A DNA stretch of 43,347 nucleotides from Candidatus Hydrogenedentota bacterium (GCA_029556545.1 JAKQEQ010000153.1:1-43347), one strand, 5' to 3'. Positions 17,074-25,326 are shown, counted from the stretch's first letter. Numbers and translations: made by a program. The notes: a model not told the origin generated them from the letters alone.

Positions 17074-17334
17074 TTACCAGAACGGCGTGCTCTTCGGTGT
17101 TTCCGGCAGGGGTTCTCGCTGCACGTTCTCCCAGAACGCCGCCTCCATCTCCTCCTTGCCGGACTCGTATTGCTCGACGGAAACGCTGCCGATGAGCTGT
17201 ACGGTGAGTTTCGTATCGACGCTGGTGAACCGCACGCCCGTGCCGCTGGGCAGCACCTCGGGCTCCTGTTCCGTCTTCCACTTCTTCGAGGGTCTGCCGC
17301 CGGACCACATGGTGACGATGTAAACGGTCTTCAT
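17074..17334 (-). CDS. Small conserved-looking protein of unknown function
   Basis: An 86-residue protein, MKTVYIVTMWSGGRPSKK to ETPKSTPFW. It looks real because of a good GGAAAGGG site before the ATG and an alternating hydrophobic pattern (GVRFTSVDTKLTVQLIGSV) typical of a beta sheet, with an acidic helical tail. There is no signal peptide or metal site. It lies just after the PilZ gene on the same strand, with a short repeat between them, and may be co-transcribed. I do not recognise the family. Confidence 0.55.
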   Translation of the reverse strand: MKTVYIVTMWSGGRPSKKWKTEQEPEVLPSGTGVRFTSVDTKLTVQLIGSVSVEQYESGKEEMEAAFWENVQREPLPETPKSTPFW

Positions 17335-17358
17335 GCCGCGCCCTTTCCGTCTCTTCTT

Positions 17359-17390
17359 CCTCTCCCCGAGGGAGAGGGCTCGGGTGAGGG
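17359..17390 (+). repeat. REP-like palindrome (CCTCTCCCC-GAGGGAGAGG ... GTGAGGG), copy 1
   Basis: A short inverted repeat (CTCTCCC/GGGAGAG) followed by GCTCGGGTGAGGG. A second copy with the same order and orientation is at 36834-36866. It sits between the PilZ gene and the small unknown gene. Such short palindromes are dispersed intergenic elements in many bacteria. Confidence 0.75.
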
Positions 17391-17399
17391 TTCGCCGTC

Positions 17400-17930
17400 T
17401 TATAAACCGACGTTTTCGTCGAGTTCCTTCAGATACTCGAGGATCGCCTGCTGGTCGGGCGCGCTAATACGGCTGAACTGCACGCCTGACCCGTAACCGT
17501 TGTGCTGGGGGATGCCCTTCGTCCAGCGGACTTGGCCGCGGGTACGCAGTTCGCGCTTGTTGCGCAGGCCGATGACCAAATCGAGCACCTGCCCTATTTC
17601 GAGGGGCTGCGCCGTGAATAACGACGCGCCGTCCGCGCTCAGATCGAGTAGACGTCCCTTGATCGCATGATGGGCTACGCTCCAGGTGTCGTCGCTGCCG
17701 GCGCGATGCGAGATTTCCAGGCTGATCTGGACCGAGCAGTTATGGCGAATCGCCCGGCGGCGCTTATGGCGGAACTCCTTCGACCAGAGCTCGCCGCGCG
17801 GGTCCGCGCCTTGCTCGATCGCATCGAGGCGCGTCCGCGCTTCGCGGTCGGCCTGACGCCGAAGGGTCCTGCGTCGATCCTGATCCACGGCTGTTCTCCC
17901 GCGTTGTGTCCCGGCATCCACCGCGCTCAT
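17400..17930 (-). CDS. PilZ-domain protein (candidate c-di-GMP effector)
   Basis: A 176-residue protein with an N-terminal basic helical region (about 55 residues rich in Arg) and one PilZ domain. Both c-di-GMP contact motifs are present: RRAIR (RxxxR) just before the first strand, and DLSADGASL (DxSxxG). The strand pattern through VLDLVIGLRNKRELRTRGQVRW and GSGVQFSRIS completes the barrel. Cytoplasmic, with a likely role in c-di-GMP-dependent control of motility or surface polymers. No c-di-GMP enzyme is nearby. The ribosome binding site is weak and a somewhat shorter start cannot be excluded. Confidence 0.83.
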   Translation of the reverse strand: MSAVDAGTQRGRTAVDQDRRRTLRRQADREARTRLDAIEQGADPRGELWSKEFRHKRRRAIRHNCSVQISLEISHRAGSDDTWSVAHHAIKGRLLDLSADGASLFTAQPLEIGQVLDLVIGLRNKRELRTRGQVRWTKGIPQHNGYGSGVQFSRISAPDQQAILEYLKELDENVGL

Positions 17931-17963
17931 TCTGCCGCACCGCCGCGGTCAATACAAGCCGCG

Positions 17964-18017
17964 TTTGTAGTACACGCTTCATCGTGTCTTCAAGACAGCC
18001 TGAAGGCTGCACTACGA
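17964..18017. repeat. Double-hairpin dispersed repeat element
   Basis: Two small palindromes lie side by side: ACACGCTTCATCGTGT and CAGCCTGAAGGCTG. They are flanked by GTAGT and ACTAC, which pair to close the whole element. The layout is that of a REP/MITE-like element, placed between the divergent PilZ and Gfo/Idh/MocA genes. Only this copy is visible in the window. Confidence 0.6.
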
Positions 18018-18120
18018 ATGGCAACCGTCAAGATGCAAGAGAGCGGGCGCGGCTGCTAGGATGGATGGACCGGCCCTTCACATAGGTGAAGCGGTCCTGC
18101 ATCAGGAAGGAAGCAGCAAT

Positions 18121-19524
18121 ATGGATTCAAGCACATTGACACGGCGGGCGTTTCTCGCGGCCACGACAACGACGGCGACGCTGGGGGCGATGGGCGGCAC
18201 GCTCGCGCCGAATGCGGCGCGGGTCGTTCCCGGCAAGACGTCTCCGAACGAGAAGTTGAACGTGGCGGCCATCGGCGCGGGCGGCAAGGGCATGTCGGAC
18301 ATCATGAGTTGCCATCAACTCGGCGAGAACGTGGTGGCGTTGTGCGACGTGGACTGGGACCGCTGCAAGGAGGCGTTTTACCGTCTGCCGGAGGCGAAGA
18401 AGTATCGAGACTACCGCAACATGCTCGAGGAGATGCCCGAGATCGACGCGGTGACCATCTCGACGCCGGACCACATGCACGCGCCCGCGGCCTATATGGC
18501 GATGAAGCTGGGCAAGCACGTCTACGTGCAGAAGCCGCTCACGCACACCGTGGCCGAGGCGCGCCTGATGACGCTGACCGCGCGCGAGATGAAGGTGGCA
18601 TCGCAGATGGGTAACCAGGGCCATTGCGGGGACGGCGTGCGGCGGCTTTGCGAGATGATCTGGAGCGGTTGCATCGGTCCCGTGCGCGAGGCGCATATCT
18701 GGACACACCGGCCCGTGTGGAAGAACCAGGGCCTGGCCGAGCCGCTCCCGCCCATGACCACGCCGGAGAACCTCGATTACGATCGGTGGATCGGCTGCGC
18801 GCCGTGGCGGCCCTACAACAGGGGTTTCGTGCCCCACGACTGGCGCGCCTGGCTCGACTTCGGCGGCGGCTCCCTCGGCGACATGGCCTGCCACATCATG
18901 GACCCGGCGTACATGGCGCTGAGGTTGGTCGAGGCCACGGACTATACGGTCGAGGTCGTCGAGCAGCGGGGCCGCAACGACCAGACCTTCCCGATCATGT
19001 CGACCATCAAATACTCGTTTCCGGCGCGCGGCGACATGCCGCCCGTCGACGTCTACTGGTACGACGGCCACTGGCCGGACCCGGCCACGGGCGAGAAGGT
19101 TTACAACCGGCCCAAACGCCCCGAGAGCGTCCCGGCGGACCAGAAACTCGGCGACGACGACATGAACGGATCGTTTTTCGTCGGCGACACGGGCGTCCTG
19201 ACGGCGGGCGAATACGGCGGCGAACCGCGGCTCATGCCCATCGAGAAGATGGAAAGCTATGAGTACCCGCCCAAAACCCTCGAACGCATCCCGAAGGAGA
19301 GCCCGTATCTCGACTGGCTGCGCGCGTGCAAGGGCGGCCAAGCTTCCTGCTCGAACTTCGACTATGCCGGGCCCTTCACGGAAATGGTTCAGTTCGGCAA
19401 CCTCGTCGTGAAATCAGGGCAGAAACTCCATTGGGACAACAAGAACGGCGTGGTCACGAACGTACCCAACCCCGCGGAGATCGTCAGCAAGGAATATCGA
19501 AAGGGTTGGGAATTGCCCTGCTGA
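18121..19524 (+). CDS. Tat-exported Gfo/Idh/MocA-family oxidoreductase
   Basis: A 467-residue protein with a Tat signal (LTRRAFLAATTTTATLGAMGG, residues 6-26), a Rossmann motif (AAIGAGGKGMSDI), and the family signature VQKPLTHTVAEARL with its lysine, preceded by STPDHMHAPAA. GGGSLGDMACHIMDPAYMAL gives the second-domain Asp and His. Exported members are abundant in Planctomycetes and related phyla. With tightly bound cofactor they act on sugars outside the cytoplasm, some as NAD-dependent glycoside hydrolases. Members of this type often carry long C-terminal regions like the one here. AGGAAGG precedes the ATG, and a TGCTAGGAT extended -10-like sequence lies at 18054-18062. Confidence 0.88.
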   Translation: MDSSTLTRRAFLAATTTTATLGAMGGTLAPNAARVVPGKTSPNEKLNVAAIGAGGKGMSDIMSCHQLGENVVALCDVDWDRCKEAFYRLPEAKKYRDYRNMLEEMPEIDAVTISTPDHMHAPAAYMAMKLGKHVYVQKPLTHTVAEARLMTLTAREMKVASQMGNQGHCGDGVRRLCEMIWSGCIGPVREAHIWTHRPVWKNQGLAEPLPPMTTPENLDYDRWIGCAPWRPYNRGFVPHDWRAWLDFGGGSLGDMACHIMDPAYMALRLVEATDYTVEVVEQRGRNDQTFPIMSTIKYSFPARGDMPPVDVYWYDGHWPDPATGEKVYNRPKRPESVPADQKLGDDDMNGSFFVGDTGVLTAGEYGGEPRLMPIEKMESYEYPPKTLERIPKESPYLDWLRACKGGQASCSNFDYAGPFTEMVQFGNLVVKSGQKLHWDNKNGVVTNVPNPAEIVSKEYRKGWELPC

Positions 19525-19557
19525 ACCATAGCGCGTTCGGGGCGCGGGTGCGACGCC

Positions 19558-19587
19558 TTGCGGCGCGTGCCGGGAATCCGGTACGAT
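19558..19587 (+). promoter_or_regulatory. Candidate promoter for the tiny peptide pair
   Basis: TTGCGG and TACGAT are 18 bases apart. The transcript would start near 19594, with a leader of about 70 bases that contains a small GTTTTC/GAAAAC hairpin before the AGGTGGAG ribosome binding site. Confidence 0.35.
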
Positions 19588-19665
19588 GCGCGTCGCGGGG
19601 GTAAACGAGTTTTCGGGGTGAAAACGCGATCGAGCACAGGATCGTGAAATAGGTGGAGAACCAGT

Positions 19666-19824
19666 ATGTTGGGTTGGAGCGGATTTGTCACGTGGTTGGA
19701 TGCATGGTGGACGAACGTGGTGGACGACCTCGTGACGCGGGGAACGGACCTTATCTCAGGTCTGCCGCTGTTCCAGGTTATTCAGTTCATCCTTGCGCTG
19801 TTCGGCGTAAGGGTTGACCTGTAA
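19666..19824 (+). CDS. Tiny Trp-rich hydrophobic peptide (52 aa), first of a pair
   Basis: The frame starts MLGWSGFVTWLDAWWTNV and ends ILALFGVRVDL. Four Trp lie in the first 15 residues, followed by an acidic stretch and a hydrophobic segment (LPLFQVIQFILALFGV) long enough to sit in a membrane. AGGTGGAG lies seven bases before the ATG, which is strong evidence for translation. There is no cleavable signal. It does not match any family I know. Size and composition fit small membrane proteins, type I toxin peptides, or leaderless bacteriocins; none of these is demonstrated. Confidence 0.55.
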   Translation: MLGWSGFVTWLDAWWTNVVDDLVTRGTDLISGLPLFQVIQFILALFGVRVDL

Positions 19825-19858
19825 GCGTCTGGGACGGCTTCTCAAGGAGTGCGACATC

Positions 19859-20008
19859 ATGGACTGCGGGGATTTCTGGGCCGATGTGACGGACCAGGTC
19901 TGGACGATGGCGATCGGTTACTGGCTGAAGGCTTTCACCCAGTGGATCACGGCGATGTTCAACTGCCTGTTCGGCCTGAACGAGTGCGGCCACAATATCG
20001 TTCCGTAG
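19859..20008 (+). CDS. Tiny Trp/Cys-containing hydrophobic peptide (49 aa), second of a pair
   Basis: The frame starts MDCGDFWADVTDQVWTMA and ends LNECGHNIVP. AAGGAG lies nine bases before the ATG. The peptide begins 34 bases after the stop of the first one. The two share a loose layout: Trp-rich amphipathic start, then a hydrophobic segment ending in LFGV or LFGL (here WITAMFNCLFGL). Three Cys are present here and none in the first peptide. The pair may have arisen by duplication, but the similarity is weak. No known family is recognised. Confidence 0.55.
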   Translation: MDCGDFWADVTDQVWTMAIGYWLKAFTQWITAMFNCLFGLNECGHNIVP

Positions 20009-20057
20009 CCGCCGGGCCGAGCGCTAAGATTACGCTGTCCGAACGCGACACAAGGCA

Positions 20058-20087
20058 TTGAGGGGGGCCGCGAGCGTCTGTTACACT
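20058..20087 (+). promoter_or_regulatory. Candidate extended -10 promoter for hisS
   Basis: TTGAGG, then 18 bases, then TACACT preceded by TGT, giving a TGn extended -10. The transcript would start near 20094, about 44 bases before the hisS ATG. Confidence 0.5.
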
Positions 20088-20137
20088 CGCGCTTTCCGTG
20101 CATATTCCTGAGTCAAGCAGGCCGGGTGTGTTCCGTC

Positions 20138-21604
20138 ATGGGTGAAAAGAAGCAATTGGTCGAGCCGCGCACGCTGAAGGGGTTCCAGGACCTGCTCCCC
20201 GAGCAGGTCATTCCGAGGCAGCGGCTGCTGCGCGTCATCGAGTCCGTCTTCGAGCGCTACGGCTACGCGCCGCTCGAAACGCCGGCCCTCGAGTATCTCG
20301 ATGCGCTCTTGGGCACGGGCGGCGAAGGGACGAACAAGGAACTGTTTCGCCTGGAAAGCCCGGAGAACGAGCCTATCGCCCTGCGCTTCGATCTGACCGT
20401 GCCGTTCGCGCGGCTCCTTGCGCAATACCCCGACCGCCTCAAGCCGCCCTTCCGCCGCTACGCCATCGGGCCGGTCTGGCGGGCCGACAAGCCGGGCGTG
20501 GGCCGCTTCCGCCAGTTCGTGCAGTGCGACATCGACGTGGCGGGCGCGCCGACGGTCGCGGCGGACGGGGAGATCGTGGCGGTCATGGCGGATGTCATGC
20601 GCGCGCTGGGCGTTACGCGGTTTGTCGCACTCATCAACAATCGCAAGGTCATCGACGCGCTGCTCGACGGCTGTGGCGTCACGGAGGAATCCGTGCAGAA
20701 GCACGTGCTGCGCGTCATCGACAAACTCGGCAAAGTCGGCGCGGACAACGTGCGGCTCGAATTGGGGCCGGGGCGCATCGACGAGTCGGGCGACCCCATC
20801 GCCGGCGTCAAGTTGGATGACGCCACGATCGACCGCATCCTCGGCTTTATCGCGATCAAGGGCGACACCCGGGCGGCCATCGTCGCCGCCCTCGAACAGG
20901 CGCTGCCGGAGAGCAAGGCGGCGCGCGAGGCCGTCGCCGAGATGCGCGAACTCGCGGAGGCGCTCGAGGCCCTCGAGGTGGACGAGGCGCACGCGCGGTT
21001 CGACCCGAGCCTGGCCCGCGGCCTGGACTATTACACTGGCCCCATCTTCGAGATGACACTGCCCGACGCGCCGCAGTTCGGCTCGGTCATGGGCGGCGGC
21101 CGCTACGACGGTCTCGTCGCGCGGTTTATGGACCGCCCCATCCCTTGCACGGGCATGTCGGTCGGCGTGGACCGACTCGTAGCGGCGCTGCTGCACCTGG
21201 GTTGCCTTGCCCCGGTCAAGACGCCGGTCCAGGCGCTCGTGGTGACGATGGGCAACGTGCCGAAAACCGAGACGCTGAAACTGGCGGCGGAGTTGCGGGG
21301 GGCGGGGCTGTGCGTCGAGACTTTTTTCGCGTCGCGCAAGAAGATGCAGATGGGCAATCAACTCTCGCACGCGGACCACTACGGCATTCCCGTCGCGGTG
21401 ATTCTGGGTGAAGACGAATTAAGGAACGGCGTCGTCGCGGTAAAGGACCTGCGGGCTGGCAAGGCCGAACGCGAGCACATCGAAGACCGCGAAGCCTATC
21501 GCGAGGCAGGCAAGACGGGACAAGTGACCGTGCCGCGCAGCGAGGCGGCCGCCGCCATCCGGGCCATCGTCGGGGGGAACTCGGGCACCGCGTCTGGCGA
21601 ATAG
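20138..21604 (+). CDS. hisS: Histidyl-tRNA synthetase
   Basis: A 488-residue class II synthetase that charges tRNA-His. Motifs: LKGFQDLLPEQ at the start, the motif 2 region RRYAIGPVWRADKPGVGRFRQFVQCDIDV, the histidine-binding ARGLDYYTGPIFE, and motif 3 GMSVGVDRL. A C-terminal anticodon-binding domain follows (from VQALVVTMGNVP). The length is longer than the roughly 425 residues of Escherichia coli HisS; an expanded mid-region and a C-terminal extension past the anticodon domain account for it. The ATG at 20138 was chosen; a GTG four codons earlier is possible. Neither has a strong ribosome binding site. Confidence 0.94.
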   Translation: MGEKKQLVEPRTLKGFQDLLPEQVIPRQRLLRVIESVFERYGYAPLETPALEYLDALLGTGGEGTNKELFRLESPENEPIALRFDLTVPFARLLAQYPDRLKPPFRRYAIGPVWRADKPGVGRFRQFVQCDIDVAGAPTVAADGEIVAVMADVMRALGVTRFVALINNRKVIDALLDGCGVTEESVQKHVLRVIDKLGKVGADNVRLELGPGRIDESGDPIAGVKLDDATIDRILGFIAIKGDTRAAIVAALEQALPESKAAREAVAEMRELAEALEALEVDEAHARFDPSLARGLDYYTGPIFEMTLPDAPQFGSVMGGGRYDGLVARFMDRPIPCTGMSVGVDRLVAALLHLGCLAPVKTPVQALVVTMGNVPKTETLKLAAELRGAGLCVETFFASRKKMQMGNQLSHADHYGIPVAVILGEDELRNGVVAVKDLRAGKAEREHIEDREAYREAGKTGQVTVPRSEAAAAIRAIVGGNSGTASGE

Positions 21605-21648
21605 GACGACCGACATAAGCAGCGATCGCAACCGGAGGGTTTCGTGTC

Positions 21649-23613
21649 ATGCACACCGTATTCGTCCGACTGTTTCTTCTCTCCGCACTCGTATTGAGCC
21701 TCGCGGGATGCGCCACGTCCGGCGAACACGCCGTAGGCGAGACGCCGCTTGCACATGCCGCGCCCGCGGATAACGGCCCGCCACAAGAAACGTGGACCGG
21801 CGGCCTCGTGCTGCTTCCGCAGCCGCGCGAGGTGGCTGTCACGTCGAAGGTGTTTCGCGTCAGCACGAGCCAAGTGTACGTGACCAACGGGATGGATGTG
21901 GCGTTCGTGGAACGGCTCGTGCCGCATGTGAACGATGTGCTCGACACCATCGGGTTGGGCGAGCCCGGCCCGCGGGAGTGCGCGGTCGAGGTGAATATCG
22001 ACCGGGTCAAGGCGCCGCGCCCGGAAGGGTACCTGATCGAAGTGACGCCGGACGCGGTGCGGATCACCGGTCACGATGCGGCGGGCGTGTTTCACGCGGT
22101 TATGACGCTGCGGCAGATCGCGCGACAGTGCGCGGGGACGGGGTCGCTGCCATGCCTGCGCATCGAGGACTGGCCGGACTTTCCGAATCGGGGCGTAATG
22201 ATCGACGTGGCCCGCTGCAAGGTCCCCGAGATGGAGACGCTGTATGCGCTGGTCGACAAACTGGCGGAACTCAAGTGCAACCAGCTTCAGATGTACACGG
22301 AGCACACCTTCGCCTATCGCGATCACCACACGGTGTGGGAAGACGCCTCGCCCATGACGGCCGCGCAAATCCGCGCGCTGGACGCCTACTGCCGCGACCG
22401 ATTCATCGAACTGGTGCCGAACCAGAATTCCTTCGGCCACATGGACCGGTGGCTGCGCCTGCCCGCGTATGCGCATCTCGCCGAGACGCGCGGCGGCAGC
22501 GACCTCTGCCCGATTGACCCCGGCAGCATCGCGCTGCTCGAGAACATGTATGACGACCTGTTGCCCTGTTTCAGCAGCGGGCAGGTCAACGTCGGCTGCG
22601 ATGAGACCTGGAGCCTCGGCAAGGGCCGGAGCAAGGCGGCGTGCGAGGCGCGCGGCGTCGGGCGCGTTTACTTCGAGTTTCTCATGAAGATTCGCGATCT
22701 CTGCCGCAAGCACGGCAAGACGATGCAGTTCTGGGGCGACATCATCATGAATCATCCGGCCCTTATTCCCGAGATTCCCGAGGGCGTCACCGCGATGGAA
22801 TGGGGCTACGAGGCGAACCATCCTTTCGCCGAGCACGGCGCGAAGTTCGCACAATCCGGCATCCCGTTCTACGTCGTGCCGGGCACTTCCTCGTGGAATT
22901 CGCTCGTGGGCCGCACGGACAACGCCCTCGCCAACCTGCGTAACGCCGCCGAGAACGGCCTCGCAAACGGCGCCATAGGCTATCTCGTTACCGACTGGGG
23001 CGACGGCGGCCACTGGCAGTTCCAGCCCGTGTCGTATCTCCCCTTCGCCTATGCCGCCGCGCTGAGTTGGGCTGTCGCGGAGAACAAGGACATCGACCTC
23101 GAACGCGCCGTGAACGTTCATTGGTTCGAGGACCGCGCGGGCGTCATGGCCGGCCTCGCCCACGACCTCGGCAACGCACACCTCAAGAGCGGCGTCACTT
23201 TCGGGAACAACACCATCTACTACCGGCTGTTGCAGCATCGGATCGACGGCCCCCTCGACGACCGTTGCACGAAGCAGGGATTGCTCGACGTCATCGCCGA
23301 AGTGGACCGCGTCATGGCGCGCCTGCCCGAGGCCGACATGCGGTGCGCCGACGCGGCGCTCATCCGCGCGGAGTTCGAGCTGGCCGCGAGCCTTGTCCGC
23401 ATCGCGTGCCGTCTCGGCATCGCGCGGGTCGACGCGGGCAACGTGGGCACGGCGGGCATACCGGCCGACGCACGGGCGCGGCTCGCGGACGAACTCGCCC
23501 CGTTGATCCCCGAGTTCCGCCAACTCTGGCTGGCGCGCAACCGTTCGGGCGGCCTGAAGGAAAGCGCGGGCCATTTCGAGCGCTTGCTGTCGATGCTGCG
23601 AGATGGGTCGTAA
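21649..23613 (+). CDS. GH20 beta-N-acetylhexosaminidase-like lipoprotein
   Basis: A 654-residue protein with a lipoprotein signal (LVLSLAGC, Cys at about residue 21). A GH20b-like N-terminal domain (LLPQPREVAVTSK to about residue 165) is followed by the catalytic TIM barrel starting FPNRGVMIDVARCKVP. The catalytic Asp-Glu pair is in NVGCDETW. Trp-rich substrate-pocket segments (AMEWGYEANHPF, TDWGDGGHWQ) follow. It would release GlcNAc or GalNAc from glycans outside the inner membrane. The NagB-type deaminase at 41.4 kb could act later in the same route. Unlike many GH20 enzymes, the barrel is followed by a helical C-terminal region of about 150 residues. GGAGGG precedes the ATG. Confidence 0.87.
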   Translation: MHTVFVRLFLLSALVLSLAGCATSGEHAVGETPLAHAAPADNGPPQETWTGGLVLLPQPREVAVTSKVFRVSTSQVYVTNGMDVAFVERLVPHVNDVLDTIGLGEPGPRECAVEVNIDRVKAPRPEGYLIEVTPDAVRITGHDAAGVFHAVMTLRQIARQCAGTGSLPCLRIEDWPDFPNRGVMIDVARCKVPEMETLYALVDKLAELKCNQLQMYTEHTFAYRDHHTVWEDASPMTAAQIRALDAYCRDRFIELVPNQNSFGHMDRWLRLPAYAHLAETRGGSDLCPIDPGSIALLENMYDDLLPCFSSGQVNVGCDETWSLGKGRSKAACEARGVGRVYFEFLMKIRDLCRKHGKTMQFWGDIIMNHPALIPEIPEGVTAMEWGYEANHPFAEHGAKFAQSGIPFYVVPGTSSWNSLVGRTDNALANLRNAAENGLANGAIGYLVTDWGDGGHWQFQPVSYLPFAYAAALSWAVAENKDIDLERAVNVHWFEDRAGVMAGLAHDLGNAHLKSGVTFGNNTIYYRLLQHRIDGPLDDRCTKQGLLDVIAEVDRVMARLPEADMRCADAALIRAEFELAASLVRIACRLGIARVDAGNVGTAGIPADARARLADELAPLIPEFRQLWLARNRSGGLKESAGHFERLLSMLRDGS

Positions 23614-23623
23614 GCGGGGTGGG

Positions 23624-23679
23624 GATCGGGGACAGGCACGTCTCGCTCGAAGACTCGCTCGCTTGTGCCAGTCCCCATC
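23624..23679. repeat. REP-like hairpin with GGGGAC-AGGCAC arms, between convergent genes
   Basis: The arms GATCGGGGACAGGCAC and GTGCCAGTCCCCATC pair over about 15 bases with two mismatches. The loop contains a direct repeat of CTCGCTCG. Hairpins with these GGGGACAGGCAC/GTGCCAGTCCCC arms are dispersed intergenic elements in several environmental phyla. It can also serve as a terminator for the convergent GH20 and cimA genes. Confidence 0.75.
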
Positions 23680-23684
23680 GTTCC

Positions 23685-25271
23685 TTATTCTTCGTGGCCG
23701 CGGGATTTCAGTAGCCGGTACTCGAAGCTGTCGACGAGGGCGAGGTAGGAGGCGGTGATGATGTTCTCGGAGACGCCGACGGTATTCCAGAGGTTGCCCT
23801 GGCTGTCGGCGGACTCGATGAGGACGCGGGTCTTGGCGCCGGTGGCCTCTTTGCCGTCGAGGATGCGCACCTTGTAGTCCGCGAGGTGTATGTCGCGCAG
23901 TTCGGGATAACGCCCCTCGAGGGCCTGGCGCAGCGCGTGGTTCAGGGCGTCGACGGGGCCGTTGCCCTCGGCGACGGTGTGATATGCGCGGCCGTCGATG
24001 TCGAGCTTGACGGTGGCCTCGGCGAAATCGTTCCCGGCGGTGAAGCGGTGCCAGACGCCGGCGTGGAAACGCAGGGTCTTGAAGAAGCGGCGGTACTTGC
24101 CGGTGGCGCGGCGGATTTCGAGTTCGAGCGAGGCGTCCGCGCCCTCGAATTCATAGCCTTGGTTTTCGAGGTCCTTGATCCGGGCGAGGATTTTTCGCGT
24201 TTCGGGCTGATCGCGGTCGAGGGGGATGCCGAATTCCTCGGCCTTTTCGAGGAGGCTCGATCTCCCTGACACTTCGCTGACGGCGATTTTGGTGCGGTTG
24301 CCGACGAGGGCCGGGTCCACGTGCTCGTAGCTCGCCTTGAACTTCCGCACGGCGTCGGCGTGCATGCCGCCCTTGTGCGTGAAGGCGTCGCGGCCCACGT
24401 AGGGCGCGAAATCGCGCGGCGTCTGGTTCGCCATCTCGGCGACGAAATGGGAGACGTGCCACAGCCGGGCCAGATGCTCCGGCGTGACCACGTCCAGCCC
24501 CATCTTGATCTGGAGGTTCGGGATAATCGTGCACAAGTTCGCGTTGCCTGTCCGCTCGCCGTAGCCGTTGATCGTGCCCTGGACCTGTTCGGCCCCTTCC
24601 GCGACAGCGGCGAGCGCGTTCGCCACGCCGCAGCCGGAGTCGTTGTGCGTGTGGATGCCGAGCCGGGCGTCGGGCAGGGCGCGCCGCACGGTCGCTGTGA
24701 TCCGGGCCACGTCCGCGGGCAGGCTGCCCCCGTTCGTGTCGCAGAGAATCAGGACCTCTGCGCCCGCCTCGAGGGCGGTGCGCAGCACGTCGAGCGCATA
24801 CGCCTCGTCCTCGCGAAAGGCGTCGAAGAAATGCTCCGCGTCCAGGAACACGCGCCTGTCGTGCTGTCTCAGAAAATCGACGGACTCGCGCACTATCTCG
24901 ATGTTCTTTTCGAGGGGCACGTGGAGCACCTCGCGCGTGTGGAGCGGCGACGTCTTCGCGAAGATGGTGACAATCTCGGTGCCGGCGCCGACGAGCGCGC
25001 GCAGGTTGCTGTCCTCGTCCGTACGGGCCCGGGGATTGCGCGTGCTGCCGAAGGCGGCCATCTTGGCGTGTTTGAGTTCCATATCACGCGCACGCTCGAA
25101 GAGCGCGACCGCCTTCGGGTTCGCGCCCGGCTGGCCGCCCTCGATGTAGGCGACGCCGAGTTCGTCGAGTTCGCGCACCACGCGCAGTTGGTCCTCGGAC
25201 GAAAACTTCACGCCCGGCCCCTGCGCGCCGTCGCGCAGTGTCGTGTCGTAGATTTCAATGCGTCGTGCCAC
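23685..25271 (-). CDS. cimA: (R)-citramalate synthase
   Basis: A 528-residue enzyme that condenses pyruvate and acetyl-CoA to citramalate, the start of a threonine-independent isoleucine route. The HMGL-like barrel begins IYDTTLRDGAQGPG, with the metal-site HTHNDSGCGVAN and NGYGERTGNANL. The C-terminal LeuA-type regulatory domain starts near residue 400. Length and the DTNGG motif favour the CimA branch over 2-isopropylmalate synthase. The start is GTG, with no visible ribosome binding site; a TTTAGGG array ends 12 bases upstream of the start codon, where a leader would normally be. Confidence 0.93.
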   Translation of the reverse strand: MARRIEIYDTTLRDGAQGPGVKFSSEDQLRVVRELDELGVAYIEGGQPGANPKAVALFERARDMELKHAKMAAFGSTRNPRARTDEDSNLRALVGAGTEIVTIFAKTSPLHTREVLHVPLEKNIEIVRESVDFLRQHDRRVFLDAEHFFDAFREDEAYALDVLRTALEAGAEVLILCDTNGGSLPADVARITATVRRALPDARLGIHTHNDSGCGVANALAAVAEGAEQVQGTINGYGERTGNANLCTIIPNLQIKMGLDVVTPEHLARLWHVSHFVAEMANQTPRDFAPYVGRDAFTHKGGMHADAVRKFKASYEHVDPALVGNRTKIAVSEVSGRSSLLEKAEEFGIPLDRDQPETRKILARIKDLENQGYEFEGADASLELEIRRATGKYRRFFKTLRFHAGVWHRFTAGNDFAEATVKLDIDGRAYHTVAEGNGPVDALNHALRQALEGRYPELRDIHLADYKVRILDGKEATGAKTRVLIESADSQGNLWNTVGVSENIITASYLALVDSFEYRLLKSRGHEE

Positions 25272-25282
25272 GGTGTGTTTGC

Positions 25283-25310
25283 TTTAGGGTTTAGGGTTTA
25301 GGGTTTAGGG
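25283..25310 (+). repeat. (TTTAGGG)4 plant-telomere-type repeat, copy A
   Basis: Four perfect heptamers on the plus strand, lying between the start of cimA (25271) and the stop of the four-helix-bundle gene (25327). On the minus strand it reads (CCCTAAA)4 followed by GCAAAC, immediately before cimA. Confidence 0.97.
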
Positions 25311-25326
25311 TTCGTCGAGGGCTCGT

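Noticed and set aside
21496-23574. A 692-codon minus-strand frame opposite the GH20 gene
   Set aside because: It is Arg/Val/His-rich with no motif; the plus strand has a lipobox and GH20 catalytic motif.
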